Made by a program: the position numbers and the translations under genes
Notes under the pieces: model-generated
The model's input: the letters and a program-made list of their open reading frames with translations, nothing else
The model's database searches: none
Told to the model about the DNA's origin: nothing
In this document: piece by piece, positions 21,305-33,250 of the stretch
How the letters are laid out: each line of letters begins with the position of its first letter
Position numbering within the stretch: position 1 is the stretch's first letter
Source: Puccinellia tenuiflora
Lineage: Eukaryota; Streptophyta; Magnoliopsida; Poales; Poaceae
Assembly (NCBI GenBank): GCA_012064385.1
Contig: QRDG01002503.1
Location: 62,001 to 126,000 of the forward strand
Direction: 5' to 3'
Length of the DNA stretch: 64,000 bases

Positions 21305-22232
21305 GAGGTATTTGGGGGGAGGGGTGCGATGGGTGATGGGGGGTATTGGACTATATATAGGGGTATTGGACAAAGAAGATGTCAATTCAGAAGCATTAAC
21401 TAACATGGTCAGGTTTGCTGAAAAAACAAAGGTATGTGTACTTGGTCCATAGTAAATGTCTCTGCATCATAAAGTTGGGACTCTCAATGCTCCATGCGGA
21501 CCATGCCTCTGAATCAAATGCCTCTGGACAAAAATAGAAAGTCAGACCAACTATCTATAGACTGAAGAATCAATGCCTCTGGACAAAAATAGAAAGTCAG
21601 ACCAACTATCTATAGACTGAAGAATCAATGCCTGTTTATAGACAAAAATAGAAACGGCTACTTTTAGCATTCGTATTTGGGAAAAATCAATGTTTATAAA
21701 AACTGAAATAAAAACAATCTATTTATAGACTGAAGAAAGATTCTATACAAAGTATTTTACTCAAAATATATATAATGATGTATGTTTTATTTGTTGCAGT
21801 TACTTAATGCTGGCAGCACGAAGACAATGAGTGCAAGTGAAATGAGTGAGGAACAACTTTTGAAGGTACTGTTACCTGCATGATTTAATTTTTTTAATTA
21901 TATAGACAAGTACATGATTCCCAGTGTATTATTTCGTTATCTTATCATGGATCTGCTTATTAGTAACAAAAGAAAATGTGAACATGTGCAGGTAAACTTT
22001 TCGTACATGGCTTTGCTCCGGGGTGACATCGACATAAGCTGCTTATCTGACATTACACATCTATCAGAGGTTTGAAAACTAAAAACTGAAGTACCAACAT
22101 TATACAGCTATATGCCTTTATCTTACAGTACGCATCGACCAGATGGTATGTTTACTAATGAACGACAAAAAAATACATTGTACATGATAAAATACCAGGT
22201 TCAAGTTCGACATACACACGAGAAAGAGAAGA
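21305..22232 (+). repeat. Direct repeat copy A of the MULE 5' gene end
   Basis: Matches 22927-23850. It contains a TATA-like CTATATATAGGGG (about 21350), an exon ending AAAAAACAAAG before GTATGTG, an exon between TTGTTGCAG and GTACTGTTACC (about 21801-21866), and another after CATGTGCAG (about 21993). A 54-bp mini-repeat (ATGCCTCTGGACAAAAATAG...) occurs twice at 21518 and 21572. Confidence 0.85.
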
Positions 22233-22242
22233 CCCAACGCAG

Positions 22243-22418
22243 TGATAAAATCCTTTTTGACAAGGCATCTAGCGGTGATAAAATCCTAGCTGACTACAAC
22301 TCGGTTGTATTACACCATCATCATCAGTATCCGCCATGTCAAAAAGGATTTTATCACCGCTACGCATATTGTAGTCAGCTAGAAAATTATTGTACTCGCT
22401 TCCATGCAACCGAGTTGG
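22243..22418. repeat. Nested inverted-repeat (hairpin) segment
   Basis: GATAAAATCCTTTTTGAC (22243) pairs with GTCAAAAAGGATTTTATC (22338). GCTGACTACAA (about 22289) pairs with TTGTAGTCAGC (22369). CAACTCGGTTG (about 22298) pairs with CAACCGAGTTG (22407). The arms are scrambled rather than one simple stem. Confidence 0.7.
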
Positions 22419-22429
22419 AATCCTGACCT

Positions 22430-22755
22430 TTTCTTGATCAAGAAATCATACTCGTGTCCATCAGAAGTTTTAACTTCTATCATGTTGCCAGTTTCACTAT
22501 TGAATGATTCCTTCACATGGCAAGGCACAGTCTACATGAAAAATTACTAGATATAAGCAAGAAACATAAAAAACATGCTCAACAAAGAAAAAATATTGGA
22601 TCATACTACTGATTACATGACTTGGCGCAAAAGTTGAACTTACAATGTGGGTATTGAAATTTGCAGTCAAATACACATAGAAAGGCCTCCTCAGACTATA
22701 AGAATCATAACATTTTCCCTTAGGAGATCCACACCTAGTGCAAGAAATCTGCATG
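22430..22755 (-). pseudogene. Possible exon fragments on the minus strand, unidentified
   Basis: Between the two direct copies lies sequence with minus-strand coding character: a Cys-rich ISCTRCGSPKGKCYDSY piece (about 22750) followed by a lower block reading VKTSDGHEYDFLIKK (about 22480-22430), separated by an intron-like stretch. The product was not recognised. It may be a captured gene fragment or part of the MULE. Confidence 0.3.
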
Positions 22756-22926
22756 CGTCAAATGAGAAACAAACAATCAAAAACTTTAGCTACTAAACTA
22801 ATAACATGATCTGGAAAAAAGAGAGCAGAGCAGACATATATTTACCTCTACAACAAAAAACAGGACAACTGAGACACTCAGTTTACTGAAGGGTGTCTTA
22901 ATGTGGGGCACTAGATGGGATGAAAA

Positions 22927-23850
22927 AAGAGGTATTGGGGGGAGGGGTGTGATGGGTGATGTGATAGTATTGGACTATATATAGGGGTATTGGACAGAGA
23001 AGATGTCGATTCAGAGGCATTAACTAACATGGTCAGGTTTGCTGAAAAAACATAGGTATGTGTACTTGGTCCACAATAAATGCCTCTGAATCATAAAGTT
23101 GGGACTCTCAATGCTCCATGCCTCTGAATCAAATGCCTCTGGACAAAAATAGAAAGTCAGACCAACTATCTATAGACTAAAGATCAATGCCTCTGGACAA
23201 AAATAGAAAGTCAGACCAACTATCTATAGACTGAAGAATCAATGCCTGTTTATAGACAAAAATAGAAACGGCTACTTTTAGCATTTGTATTTGGGAAATA
23301 TCAATGTTTATAAAAACTGAAAATAAAAACAATCTATTTATAGACTGAAGAAAGATTCTATACAAAGTATTTTACTCAAAATATATATAATGATGTCTGT
23401 TTTTATTTGTTGCAGTTACTTAATGCTGGCAGCACGAAGACAGTGAGTGCAAGTGAAATGAGTGAGGAACAACTTTTGAAGGTACTGTTACCTGCATGAT
23501 TTAATTTTTTTAATTATACAGACAAGTACATGATTCCCAGTGTATTATTTCGTTATCTTATCATGGATCTGCTTATTAGTAACAAAACAAAATGTAAACA
23601 TGTGCAGGTAAACTTTTCGTACATGGCTTTGCTCCGGGGTGACATCGACATAAGCTGCTAATCTGACAGTACACATCTATCAGAGGTTTGAAAACTAAAA
23701 ACTGAAGTACCAACATTATACAGCTAGATGCTGTTATCTTACAGTACGCATTGACCAGATGGTACATTTACTAATGAACGACAAAAAATATACATTGTAC
23801 ATGATAAAATACCAGGTTCAAGTTCGACGTACACACGAGATAGAGAAGAC
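22927..23850 (+). repeat. Direct repeat copy B of the MULE 5' gene end
   Basis: Second copy of the 21305-22232 block, with its own TATA-like CTATATATAGGGG (about 22975) and the same exon-like blocks. It is the copy adjacent to the transposase ORF, so it is the more likely real 5' end. Confidence 0.85.
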
Positions 23851-26537
23851 TACTCTCAGGTATGAGTAATGCAGGAAAATATATGCATGCTACTTTGTGA
23901 TTGAAAAAAAGAAAAAGAAAACTGAGTAATAACAAAAAGTATATTGAAGCAGAGAAACAATACTGAGCATGGGGATGATGAAGATAATCCATGGGATGCA
24001 AACATGCTTCATGACATTACAATTGATGAGGTTAGATATTTAGAACATATGTTCAATCAATTATGTAATGCCAAAAACAAAAAATGAAAAACTCTATTGA
24101 CAAGGTTCTTTCATGAGAGATTGCAGAAGATAGAAAAACATCAAATAAAGCATATAATCATGAGTTCGACCATACTGGAATCTGGATGGTCAGAATGGTA
24201 ACAATAATAAAGATGATGATCCTACTGACTTATCTGCAGAATCACTTGTTGCAAATCAGGATGAAAGAAGAAACTGTAATAAATGAAGAGATGTAGACAA
24301 ATTTCTAGAAATTGAGAAGGAATTAGGGGAACAAGCTAGTTCAGGAGTAAGCACTGAGCTGAAGCCAGAGATTGGTATGGAATTCAAAACAAGAGAGGAA
24401 GCTCAACAATATTTGAACATGTACTCTTTTGCAGCTGGTTTTTCTATTGCTGTTGTGTTAGTTTACCGCACAACAAGCAAAAAAAGAAACAATGAAGTAA
24501 CAAGAGCAACAATCAAGTGTAACAAGCATGGTCACAACTCAGAGATTGAAAATGAGCAGTTGCTAGGACAGAGACAAAGCTCAGTTTTTGTGAGGACAGA
24601 TTGCAAGGTGGAGAAGGTCATTGGTGAGAAAAATGGGGTATGGCGGATAACTAACCTCATGCTTGATCACAACCACCCTCTTGATCCAGGAAGCAGGTTT
24701 TTCAGATCACATGTCTACATGACAACAGAAGAGAAAGCAATAATTAGAACAATGAAGCAATGCAACATACCCACAAGGAACATAGTATCAGTCCTAGCAC
24801 ACCTGAGAGGGAGTATGGAGCAGCTTCCATACAACAAAAGAAAAGTATGCAACTATGGTTCAACTGTGAACAGAGAACTCAAGAACAATGATCTCATGGA
24901 AGTCCTTGCCTGGTTCAACAAGAAACTGGCTGAAACCCTAGGTTTTTACTACTCTATGGAGTTAGATGATGAGAATAAGGTTAGGACTGTGTTCTGGTCA
25001 GATATAAGTTCCCAGCATCTATATGGTGACTACATTAGTTTTGACACTACATTCCTAACAAACAAATACAACTTGCCATTTGCACCCTTTGTTGGTATAT
25101 CGCCACATGCAAAAACATACATATTTGCTTGTGCGTTCATCGTTAATGAGACAACGAAAACATTTGAGTGGCTATTCAAGCAATTCCTTACAGCCATGGG
25201 TGGCAAACATCCAGACTCAGTGATAACAGATCAAGACAAGGCAATGGAAAATGCAATCAAAGTTGTCTTCCCCGATGCAACACACATAGCATGCTTGTTC
25301 CATGTGAAGAAAAAGTGTGATGAAAAAAATGGGACAACATTTGCAGCAAATGAGGGTTTGTATGAAGAAATGCAAGATATAATAGACAACTCACTGACAG
25401 AACAAGAGTTTGAAACACTCTGGACAACTATGATTGCAGAATATAATGTTGGTAATGTTAAATTCTTCAATGAGATGTGGAAAACAAGGAAAAGGTATGT
25501 TCTAGTGTACTTGCAGAACAAGTTCTTTCCATTCATCCAGACAACAGCTAGAAGTGAAGGAACAAACTCATTGTTCAAAAAAGGGGTGGTTGCACAGTTC
25601 AGCATGACTAGCTTCATCAGAGAGTATCAGTAGATCCTAGATAGAATGCATGCAAGGGAAGATGAGTGTAACCACAATGCAAAGAACAAGGTAGTGCCAC
25701 CAACAAGATTCGCGACTAAGTACTATATAGAAAGACAAGCTCATGAACTCTACAACTTAGCAATATTCAGAAAATTCCAACACATACTCAAAGATGTTAC
25801 AAGGTTACATCTTCTAGAGCATTCAAAAGAGAAGATCTATGTGCTATTTCAGGCCAGTAACTATCCAGTTAAAGAGCATAGGCAAGGAAACTATATAGTA
25901 CATGTTAACTTAGAAACAGAAGAATATCACTGCATATGCTGCAAATTCGAAAAAGATGGCATCCTGTGTTCTCATATTCTGAAAGTGATGCTGCACCTTG
26001 AAGTTGACAAGATACCAGACAAGTACATAATTTAAAGATGGTGAAAAAGTACAACAGAGACTAAACTACAACACCCCAGCCCCGCAAGAAGTGGACAACG
26101 ACTGCCTAAGATATAACTTGTTATCTAGGAGATTGTTGCAAACAACATCAAAGGGGTCAAAACGTAGGGGAAAATGTCAGTACTTGCTAAAGGAAAAACA
26201 GAGAGTAGAAGAACACATGGAAGCTATGGGCAGAGTAACTGAAGGGACATCTGAGACGCAATCAGCATATCAACCTACTTCAACAAGAACAATTTCGAAT
26301 TTGTTTGATGCATCAGTGCAGGAAGGGGCCAGCTCAACAACTGAACTACTTGATCTTGATCGACCAAACACCAAAGGACGTCCACGGATGCTCACATTAA
26401 AGGAAAAGATAAAGGCAAAGAAGTTATACTCCTGCAGCCACTGTAGTAGTAATGAACATACAAAACAGAATTGTCCTAACAAACATCTGGTCTACGACTT
26501 ACCAAACCTAAAAGAACTAGGAAATCAAAATTTGTAG
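23416..26537 (+). pseudogene. FAR1/MULE transposase with in-frame stop and frameshifts
   Basis: Catalyses cut-and-paste of Mutator-like DNA. Small 5' exons (about 23416-24330) lead into the main ORF at 24377. A FAR1-type zinc DNA-binding region is at residues 1-100 (C48, C76, LDHNHPL). The MULE catalytic domain has FDTTF (D223), ITDQD (D285) and the CxxH of HIACLFHV (305-309), with a later Glu in TARSEGTNSLF. TAG at 25631-25633 replaces what is probably a CAG codon, and the frame is open on both sides. A SWIM zinc finger (CICCK...GILCSH) follows at about 25930-25975. After a stop at 26033 and a frameshift, a C-terminal part ends in a CCHC knuckle (CSHCSSNEHTKQNC) near 26432-26476. Host FAR1 genes share these domains, but the surrounding repeats favour a transposon origin. 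Confidence 0.88.
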
Positions 26538-27890
26538 GAGCTGATAACATCTATCTACAAACACAAAAATATGCTATGGTAATGAAAACATCATCAGCAA
26601 AAAGGATGAAACAAACTGATGGGTTTCTTTTGGTTTTGCAGGTACAGACTCCCGACCAAGAAATCAACAAAGAAAGGGAAGAAAACAAAGGAGACAGCTG
26701 GAGCATACCTATGGAATGAACTGGGAGACCAGCAAACCCAATGCAGCGAAGTAGAGTCTACATCAAATGCTGTTGAAGATTTGCTGATGAAGCCTTGAGG
26801 ACATACATGAAAATAAAAAAGGAACAAGACACATGAGACAATTTTCAGTTCTGCACTATGCTCGAATTTTGATATGGCTATAAACAGAAATTATTGCAAA
26901 AATATGTACTTATGTTGAAGTATTTTGCAAAGATATATGAACCGTGGCAGTAAACATGTTATCAATCTTTAATTCAAAAAATTGTTCATTGTTAATGCAA
27001 AAAAACAGATGAAGTATACAATGAATACCTCTCTTTATGAATAAGATAGAGAAAATGAAAACCAGAACTAAAGAAAGCCAGGAACTATTGGATATCTATC
27101 AGCTTTAGATAAAAAATGACCATTCATAGCCCCTACTACTACTACAAACAGCAGCAAACACAAAACCATTGCGAATCAACGCTTTGTCCAGCAACCTCGC
27201 AAACACCCACTTTGTACATAAAAAATATCACACCTACCCAACAAGCAACAGAGCACCACTCCCCTCAACTGCCAGACATGAAAGCTGGTAGGATATAGGG
27301 AGCAAAATAAAATGATGCCATTGAGGAACTGAAAATAAGGGTTGAATCCTGAGGGAGTAAGATTATGAGAAAAAAGAGGGACTAATGTAATAGAAGGACA
27401 GAAAAAATGAGAGAACATAATAAGTTAGGTGTCCTCCTCTATTATCCGGGCTTGGAACCGGCTATCTGAAAAAAATCTTATAAGATGGATAGGCAGAGTT
27501 ACCCCCCACCCCCAAAACATATGAATAGCTGAAACAAATGAAATGTTGAAGAACTAAATCAGTGAATAACTAGAGAAAATGAGACAATGAAAAGCTGAAA
27601 TACAAAAAACTTCCAATAAGATAATGAAAAGCCGAAATACACAAATCTGAAAAGCAAGAATTAATACACAGAACTGAAAAGCAAAAGATACTATGCCAAT
27701 AAGATATTGAAAAGCAAAGAAACTAAGAAAATAAGATAATGAAATAAAATAATGAAAAGCAAGAAACTAAGAAAATAAGATAATGCAATAAAATAATGAA
27801 AACAATGAAAAATGATAGAATGAATAGACTGAATAAATGATAGAATAAATAACTGATAACAAATGATAGAATAAAAAGGAAAAAAAGTGT
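26538..27890. other. A-rich spacer between the two convergent MULE genes
   Basis: One more coding-like block (about 26640-26800) may be a 3' exon of the transposase gene after a CAG acceptor at about 26639-26641. From about 27540 to 27880 the sequence is an A/G-rich low-complexity repeat built on GATAATGAAAAGC and AAACTAAGAAAATAA. Nothing else was recognised. Confidence 0.5.
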
Positions 27891-30800
27891 GCTTACGGGT
27901 TATCTTGTTTCGGGACATTAGCATACATGGCTCCATAATTTTTAAATGGATTCTCATCAGTTTTGAACGTCAGCTTCCAAATATCAAAAAAGTTGTTCAT
28001 CTAAACATAAAAAAAATTTAAATAATAAAAAATAGTTTAATTCTATTTGAGACAAAAAATCAAACTGCATGTGTGTAACAAAAAATATAAAAAAACTCAG
28101 GAAGATAAGCTTACGAGAACATTCTTAATGGACGTGTGGAAATAATCTTCTTTGCTGAATAGGGAATCAAGAAAAATGAAGACATTGTAATTCAAACAGA
28201 CAACGAAAGTGAACCAGTGTTTAGTCCGACAGATAGGGAAGAACAACTGCAAAACAAAAAAGGAAGATAAATTATAACTATGATATGCACAACTCAGATG
28301 ATAACATAAGAAATGACTCTAAAGAAATGATTACATAGTTAGAGAGCTCCAACCGTTTCCCTCTGCTTGCTGAAGCAGCTCCAAGGAAAGGCTTCGAAAT
28401 CATTTCTAACTAGACAGTGTAGTTGTAATCCAGGATATTGTCCTTCAAAAACAAAAAATAAGAAACAAACAAACAGGAGTAATAAGGAGAAAAAATAAAG
28501 AGAGAATACGATATAGGACAAAACAGACAGGTAGAAAAAGAAAAGAATGGTGCTAACCGCCAATGAATGAGAAAAAATGGTGCCTCCCGGATTTGGAGGG
28601 GTGATGATCCTCAAATAACTTCCAATGGAACAATGGGATCAGAAAGTTATCGACATGACCTCCGTGCTGAAGGGACTGAACCTTACTATACATGACAGCG
28701 TAATTCCTGCCAAGAAACATAGAAACAAAAATATCAAGAAACAATGATGATCCACAAAAAAATCTACTGATGATGCATGAAACAGGTGCAGGGGCAGAGG
28801 AGGTAGTACTTCTGAATCCCGCGGGTGTATGCTAATTCTACAATAGCAACATGGTTCTTAATATCCAACTCGGAGACTGGAAAACGATTATTAGGGAGCA
28901 ATGGAAGAATCAAAGGACATTTTGGCTGCAGAATTAGATCATCTTTGGAAAAGAGCTGCTCAGCCGCATCCTGTGACAAATCAATGAATTCTCCTTGGTT
29001 GTCCATTGACTGGGATTTACTCGCAGCTGATTTGATGCCCTGATTACTGGGAATAGCTAGCCATGTTGTTGTACAGATCATCCACAATTCAAACTAACTC
29101 AACGTGCCTCAAGGTAACATTCCTAGTACCAGTAATCTGAACTTCATCAGATTGGTGGGCCTGAAAGATAAAAACAATGAAGATAAAAAAAGGATTGGTA
29201 AAACAGAATAAAAAAAGCTAACTCAAGCACAAAAATGTTTTTGGTGCAAATGGAGACTTTACCACTAGAAGTTTAGGAGATGAATGAATCTTTATGGGGG
29301 CCTTCTTCGTTCCCGAATTAACATTCTCATTGGGAGATTCCAGGGAGGACATTCGGGGGGATTGGGGAGTTGTTCTTGTTTGCCATGGCATAACCGCCAA
29401 GAGAATGAGAATGGTTCACATGGACTTTGGCTTTGCTGAAATTAGGATATAAAAATATGTGGTCTCTTTTACACCAACAGGGAATGTTTTCACTGTTTGC
29501 AACCCTACGTTATATCTTGACATGGTCTTCTTAATCGGTTGCATTGCAGGAGCTGCAAAAAAAACACATGGATGCATTGATCAAAAACACACACAAAACC
29601 AAAAATAAAAATAAAAATAAGAATGAGATTCCTGAGCATTCTATAATCATTACGAGCAAAAAGGACTGAAAAAATTCATGTGAAGAAGAATGACAAAAGG
29701 GACCTATACTCGCACTATGAGCCCGAACTTCCAAAGTTATCGCACAATCTAGGCTCCCATAGGGACTAGCAGGCTTGAACCCGTGAGCGACTGAGCCTGT
29801 AAAACCAAGCACAACAACATCAAGAAATCATATAAGAAACAAAAAGGTAATTACTACCACCCCACAGACTGAAAGGTACCTATATTACGAGCCTCAACTA
29901 TTAACAGGATTTATGTTGTTCATGACTGAAGCTGCAACAACCATGGTGACAAAAAAGACACAAAAACATAGTTAATAAAAACCACCCAAACATCATTTAC
30001 AGAAAAAATCCAATTACAAGAAAAATACCTAGACCATTGGAATCTAATGTTGGTGCTTTAACTTCTAACAATTTTGCATTCTTCAAAAAGTGCAACACAT
30101 TGTTGATACACACACCCCACTCGGATGCACTATTATCTTTTGCTATAGCTGGAGCCTGAACTGAATCAGTAATGCCTTCAATGACCTAGTTTGAAACAAA
30201 GAACAGATTTTGTAACAAATGATCACTAGAAAAATGAAAATCAAACCACACGTTGATGAAATATTTGAGAAAAGGTAGATAATTACCTTGAACTCAAGTG
30301 AACTGCCAAACCTGGCATGCAAATTTTCGTTGAATATAGCAGAAAAACATGATGATTGAGAAGATCCATATGATACACCATTTTCACCTTCACACTCTCG
30401 AAGCGGCCCAAACTATAGAAGTTAACAAAAAATGATAAGGACAATTAAGCAGATAATTCTTTTGGGTGCTAAAAGAGATGTTAGAAGGAAAATCATTCTT
30501 ACAAATACCTCTCTATAACAACGTGACAGATTTTTCTTCAACTGCCTCTTCCCGAAATAAATTTTCTTCCTATGATCTAAATCTGCAAAGAATTTAACCA
30601 TATTTCCATTCCAAACAGAGACCCTAGGCACACTCTTGTCAATAAATCTTGCGTCAAAATCCAATGAATCAAGATAATAAACCTGACAAAACAAATAAAT
30701 AATGTAAAAAGGACACAAAGCGAAACAAATGATTAACAAAAAACAGAATCATAGGGTAGTATGTGCTCACAACAAGGATGTAGTAGCAGAACTCAAAGAC

Positions 30801-31853
30801 TTTGGGTTTCCTACCAAATTTTGCAACTCCAACTATAATATGTTCATATACAAGCTCACATATGTCAAAGCTACAAGCTAACTCTGGTACTTCAAGAATA
30901 TGAAGAAATCAGTGTCCGGATAGCTATCAGATGAAGGAAACAGAAAGCACTTGAAAGCTACCACGATGAAACACACAATAATTTCTTTGTCGTTCGAAAC
31001 TTCTGAAGACCTCAACTTGTTACCAAAGAAGTGATGTGAGGGATCTTGCTCACACCAAACATAGACAACAAGAACTTAGCACCACGTTCACTATCTGGTA
31101 AAGGGACATTGCCGCTATTCGGCAATCCACTGACGTGAAAACAGATTCCTTAGATATGGAGATAACCTTGCAATCATCGACAATAATCTGAGAAGACACA
31201 GTGTCTACACAACTAGCAAGCCAACGAAGAAAAACTGACAGGATATCAGACTTCTTGAAAAACAACAGGCAGGAAAAACCAAACTTCCGAATAACCTCCT
31301 TCCGATGATTACGCAAAGATTTCAAGACTTCACAAAAATACTTCAGGGAGAATGAAAAGAAATCATCTCTGTCAAACATGTGTTCCTTCAACCGTTTTCT
31401 CTTTGGTAAGACATCATTATCTTGCAAAACTGGCAAAGTCACCCTTGAGAGATTTTACAGCCTCGACACCAGACAAAAAGCAAAAAAGGTAAAATATGTG
31501 GTAAAAGAAGCAAAAACGTTATCAAAAAGACAAAATAAAATGAATGAACAAAGCATTTCAGGTACATAGTTCCAGTACCAACCTCTTTTAGGAAAAACTC
31601 AAATAATTCATCGTCGAGAAGTCTTTTCCTCCCAGGGTTCACATTCTCCTTATGACCAAAACACACAAATGGAAAGAATTACAAAGAGTTATTAGAGCAA
31701 CAAACCAATAACAATCTATAGAATGAAGCAAAAAAAAAAAGATGAGAGGGATGCAATACATACTTTACCACTTGATGGTAAGCAATGTTCAAAGCTATCT
31801 TCATTATCATGATTTGATGACCATTGAGCTGGTGAGGAATCAACTACTGCCAT
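27891..31853 (-). pseudogene. ULP1-like (C48 cysteine protease) gene associated with the MULE, degenerate
   Basis: Plant MULEs often carry a gene related to SUMO proteases. Exon 1 is 31853-31764 (MAVVDSSPAQW..., donor GTATGT). Another exon near 31650-31580 reads ENVNPGRKRLLDDELFEFFLKE. A long exon, 31442-31060, has RKFGFSCLLFF and, after a one-base shift, ESVF...GLPNSG, the N-terminal signature of this protein group. Further exons lie at about 30740-30420 and 29040-28560. The catalytic-domain exon is 28246-28115 with KHWFTFVV (His) and FLDSLFSKED (Asp). The next exon, 28000-27897, ends PKQDNP before GTAAGC. The following exon, which should carry the active-site Cys (DCG), was not found. One exon (about 28438-28340) contains an in-frame TAG. 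Broken gene; splice sites are partly inferred. Confidence 0.72.
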
Positions 31854-32700
31854 CTTGTCACCAAACCTTCTGAATGTTTCATGGCTGCAAAAAAAAAAGA
31901 TGTTCTAATCAATCAAACCCTAAAAAACCAAACACCAGATTGCTAAATTCACACATAATTACACAAAAACGAACTATGAAACATGGATTCTAAGGGAGAT
32001 GATACAATATCTTGCATCAACCCAAAAAAAAACCCAAAAAAATTCTCATGAAATAGGACAATCTCCAGCATAAGAAATCTTAAGGACTAAACTCCTACAA
32101 ACACAAGTATCAATATCAGTGACTAGATGAACATTCGAACACAGAAACACACTAACTCATGGACTGACTAAACCCTAACATAACCATGAGCAAAATCTCA
32201 TGAAAAGCTACATGCAGAAACTTCTACATCAGACGTGCAGAAACATCTACATCAGACTATCACCACACCTGACGTGCAGAAACATCTACATCAGACACAC
32301 AACCACACTGCAACCCTACATCAAAACAACACTAACAAAATCCCCATCTGCATCAGAAAACAACAGTAATCCCCATCTGCATCAGACACGAAGACTATCA
32401 TCGCAGCTCAAATGAACTTCGGGTGCAGGCGCAATCAAAACAACACCAATAGCAGACGCAATCAAAGCAAGCGATACAAGCTAAAACATGAGGCGCATAA
32501 TCAACACCAATAGCAGCCAGATTTGGCCGTGCAGACAAACGAACACAACTACATACGAATAGATGCAGATATATTCGGGCAACGGAGGATGGGGGAAGAC
32601 AATACCCATGTCGACGGCGACGCAGAGCCTTCCCGCGGTGGCGAATCGACGACCACGACGCCGTACGATGGCTCTCTCAATCGATCCATCTTGAGCCCTG
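31854..32700. other. Upstream region of the ULP1-like gene
   Basis: A-rich sequence with no ORF. A small direct repeat around ACATCTACATCAGAC (about 32220-32300, three occurrences of GTGCAGAAACATCTACATCAGAC-like words) is present. Confidence 0.45.
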
Positions 32701-32704
32701 CAAA

Positions 32705-33060
32705 CGCCGCTCTCTCCGACGGCGCTTATTCGATAGATTCGTCGACGCATCGTGAAGCACACCTCTCCCAGACGACGGCTCCGTCGCCGGCCCGCGAAGT
32801 ACAGCCTCCTCCAACTGAGGACGGGACGGCGGCGACGACTGAGCCATGCCCTCCGCCACTCTGCTCGACGGAGTCCCCGCTCTCTCCGACGACTTCTTCG
32901 GCAGATTCGTCGCCGCCTCGTGAAGCACACCTCTCCCAGATGGCTCCGTCGCCGGCCCGCGAAGTACCGCGTCCCCCAACCGAGGCCGGGACGGCGGCGA
33001 CGACTGAGCCATCCCTTCCGCCACTCTCCTCGACGGAGTCCCTCCACAACGAAATGAAAG
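32705..33060. repeat. GC-rich tandem duplication of about 170 bp
   Basis: Two units, about 32705-32875 and 32876-33045, each containing GATTCGTCG..., GTGAAGCACACCTCTCCCAGA and GACGGCGGCGACGACTGAGCC. The block is open in several frames on both strands because of GC content. It could be the first exon or 5' leader of a MULE gene, or a captured gene piece. No protein family was recognised. Confidence 0.7.
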
Positions 33061-33250
33061 TTCAAAACGAAAGAGAGGAACTCAAGTTGGACTTCGTTGA
33101 CTCAAACGGCGCAACGCGAAAAAAAGAAAACGAAGAAAAAAATAATGAGCACGGAGATTCGTGCAGAGAGATCGGACAGCAGAAAAATCTGTCTGTTTCT
33201 GAATTGTAAAACATAGCTGTTTTATAGGAAATCCGTACTTTTGCAGGACT

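Larger units (their letters stand above)
20546..33250. mobile_element. Mutator-like (MULE) region with FAR1-type transposase and ULP1-like gene
   Basis: Two convergent pseudogenes (transposase on plus, ULP1-like on minus) with duplicated 5' parts. Association of MULE transposases with ULP1 protease genes is known in plants. The left part was opened by the Athila-like insertion after ...ACACGAGAT. No long terminal inverted repeat or 9-bp duplication was found by eye, so the outer limits are approximate, and the right limit near 33250 is set by loss of recognisable gene parts. Confidence 0.6.

Noticed and set aside
21518..21625. CRISPR-like repeat
   Set aside because: Only two 54-bp units inside a duplicated plant transposon; no spacers or Cas genes.
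32523..33209. Plus-strand ORF of 228 codons
   Set aside because: Rests on the GC-rich tandem duplication; ends in A-rich sequence and has no recognised domain. Kept only as a repeat.
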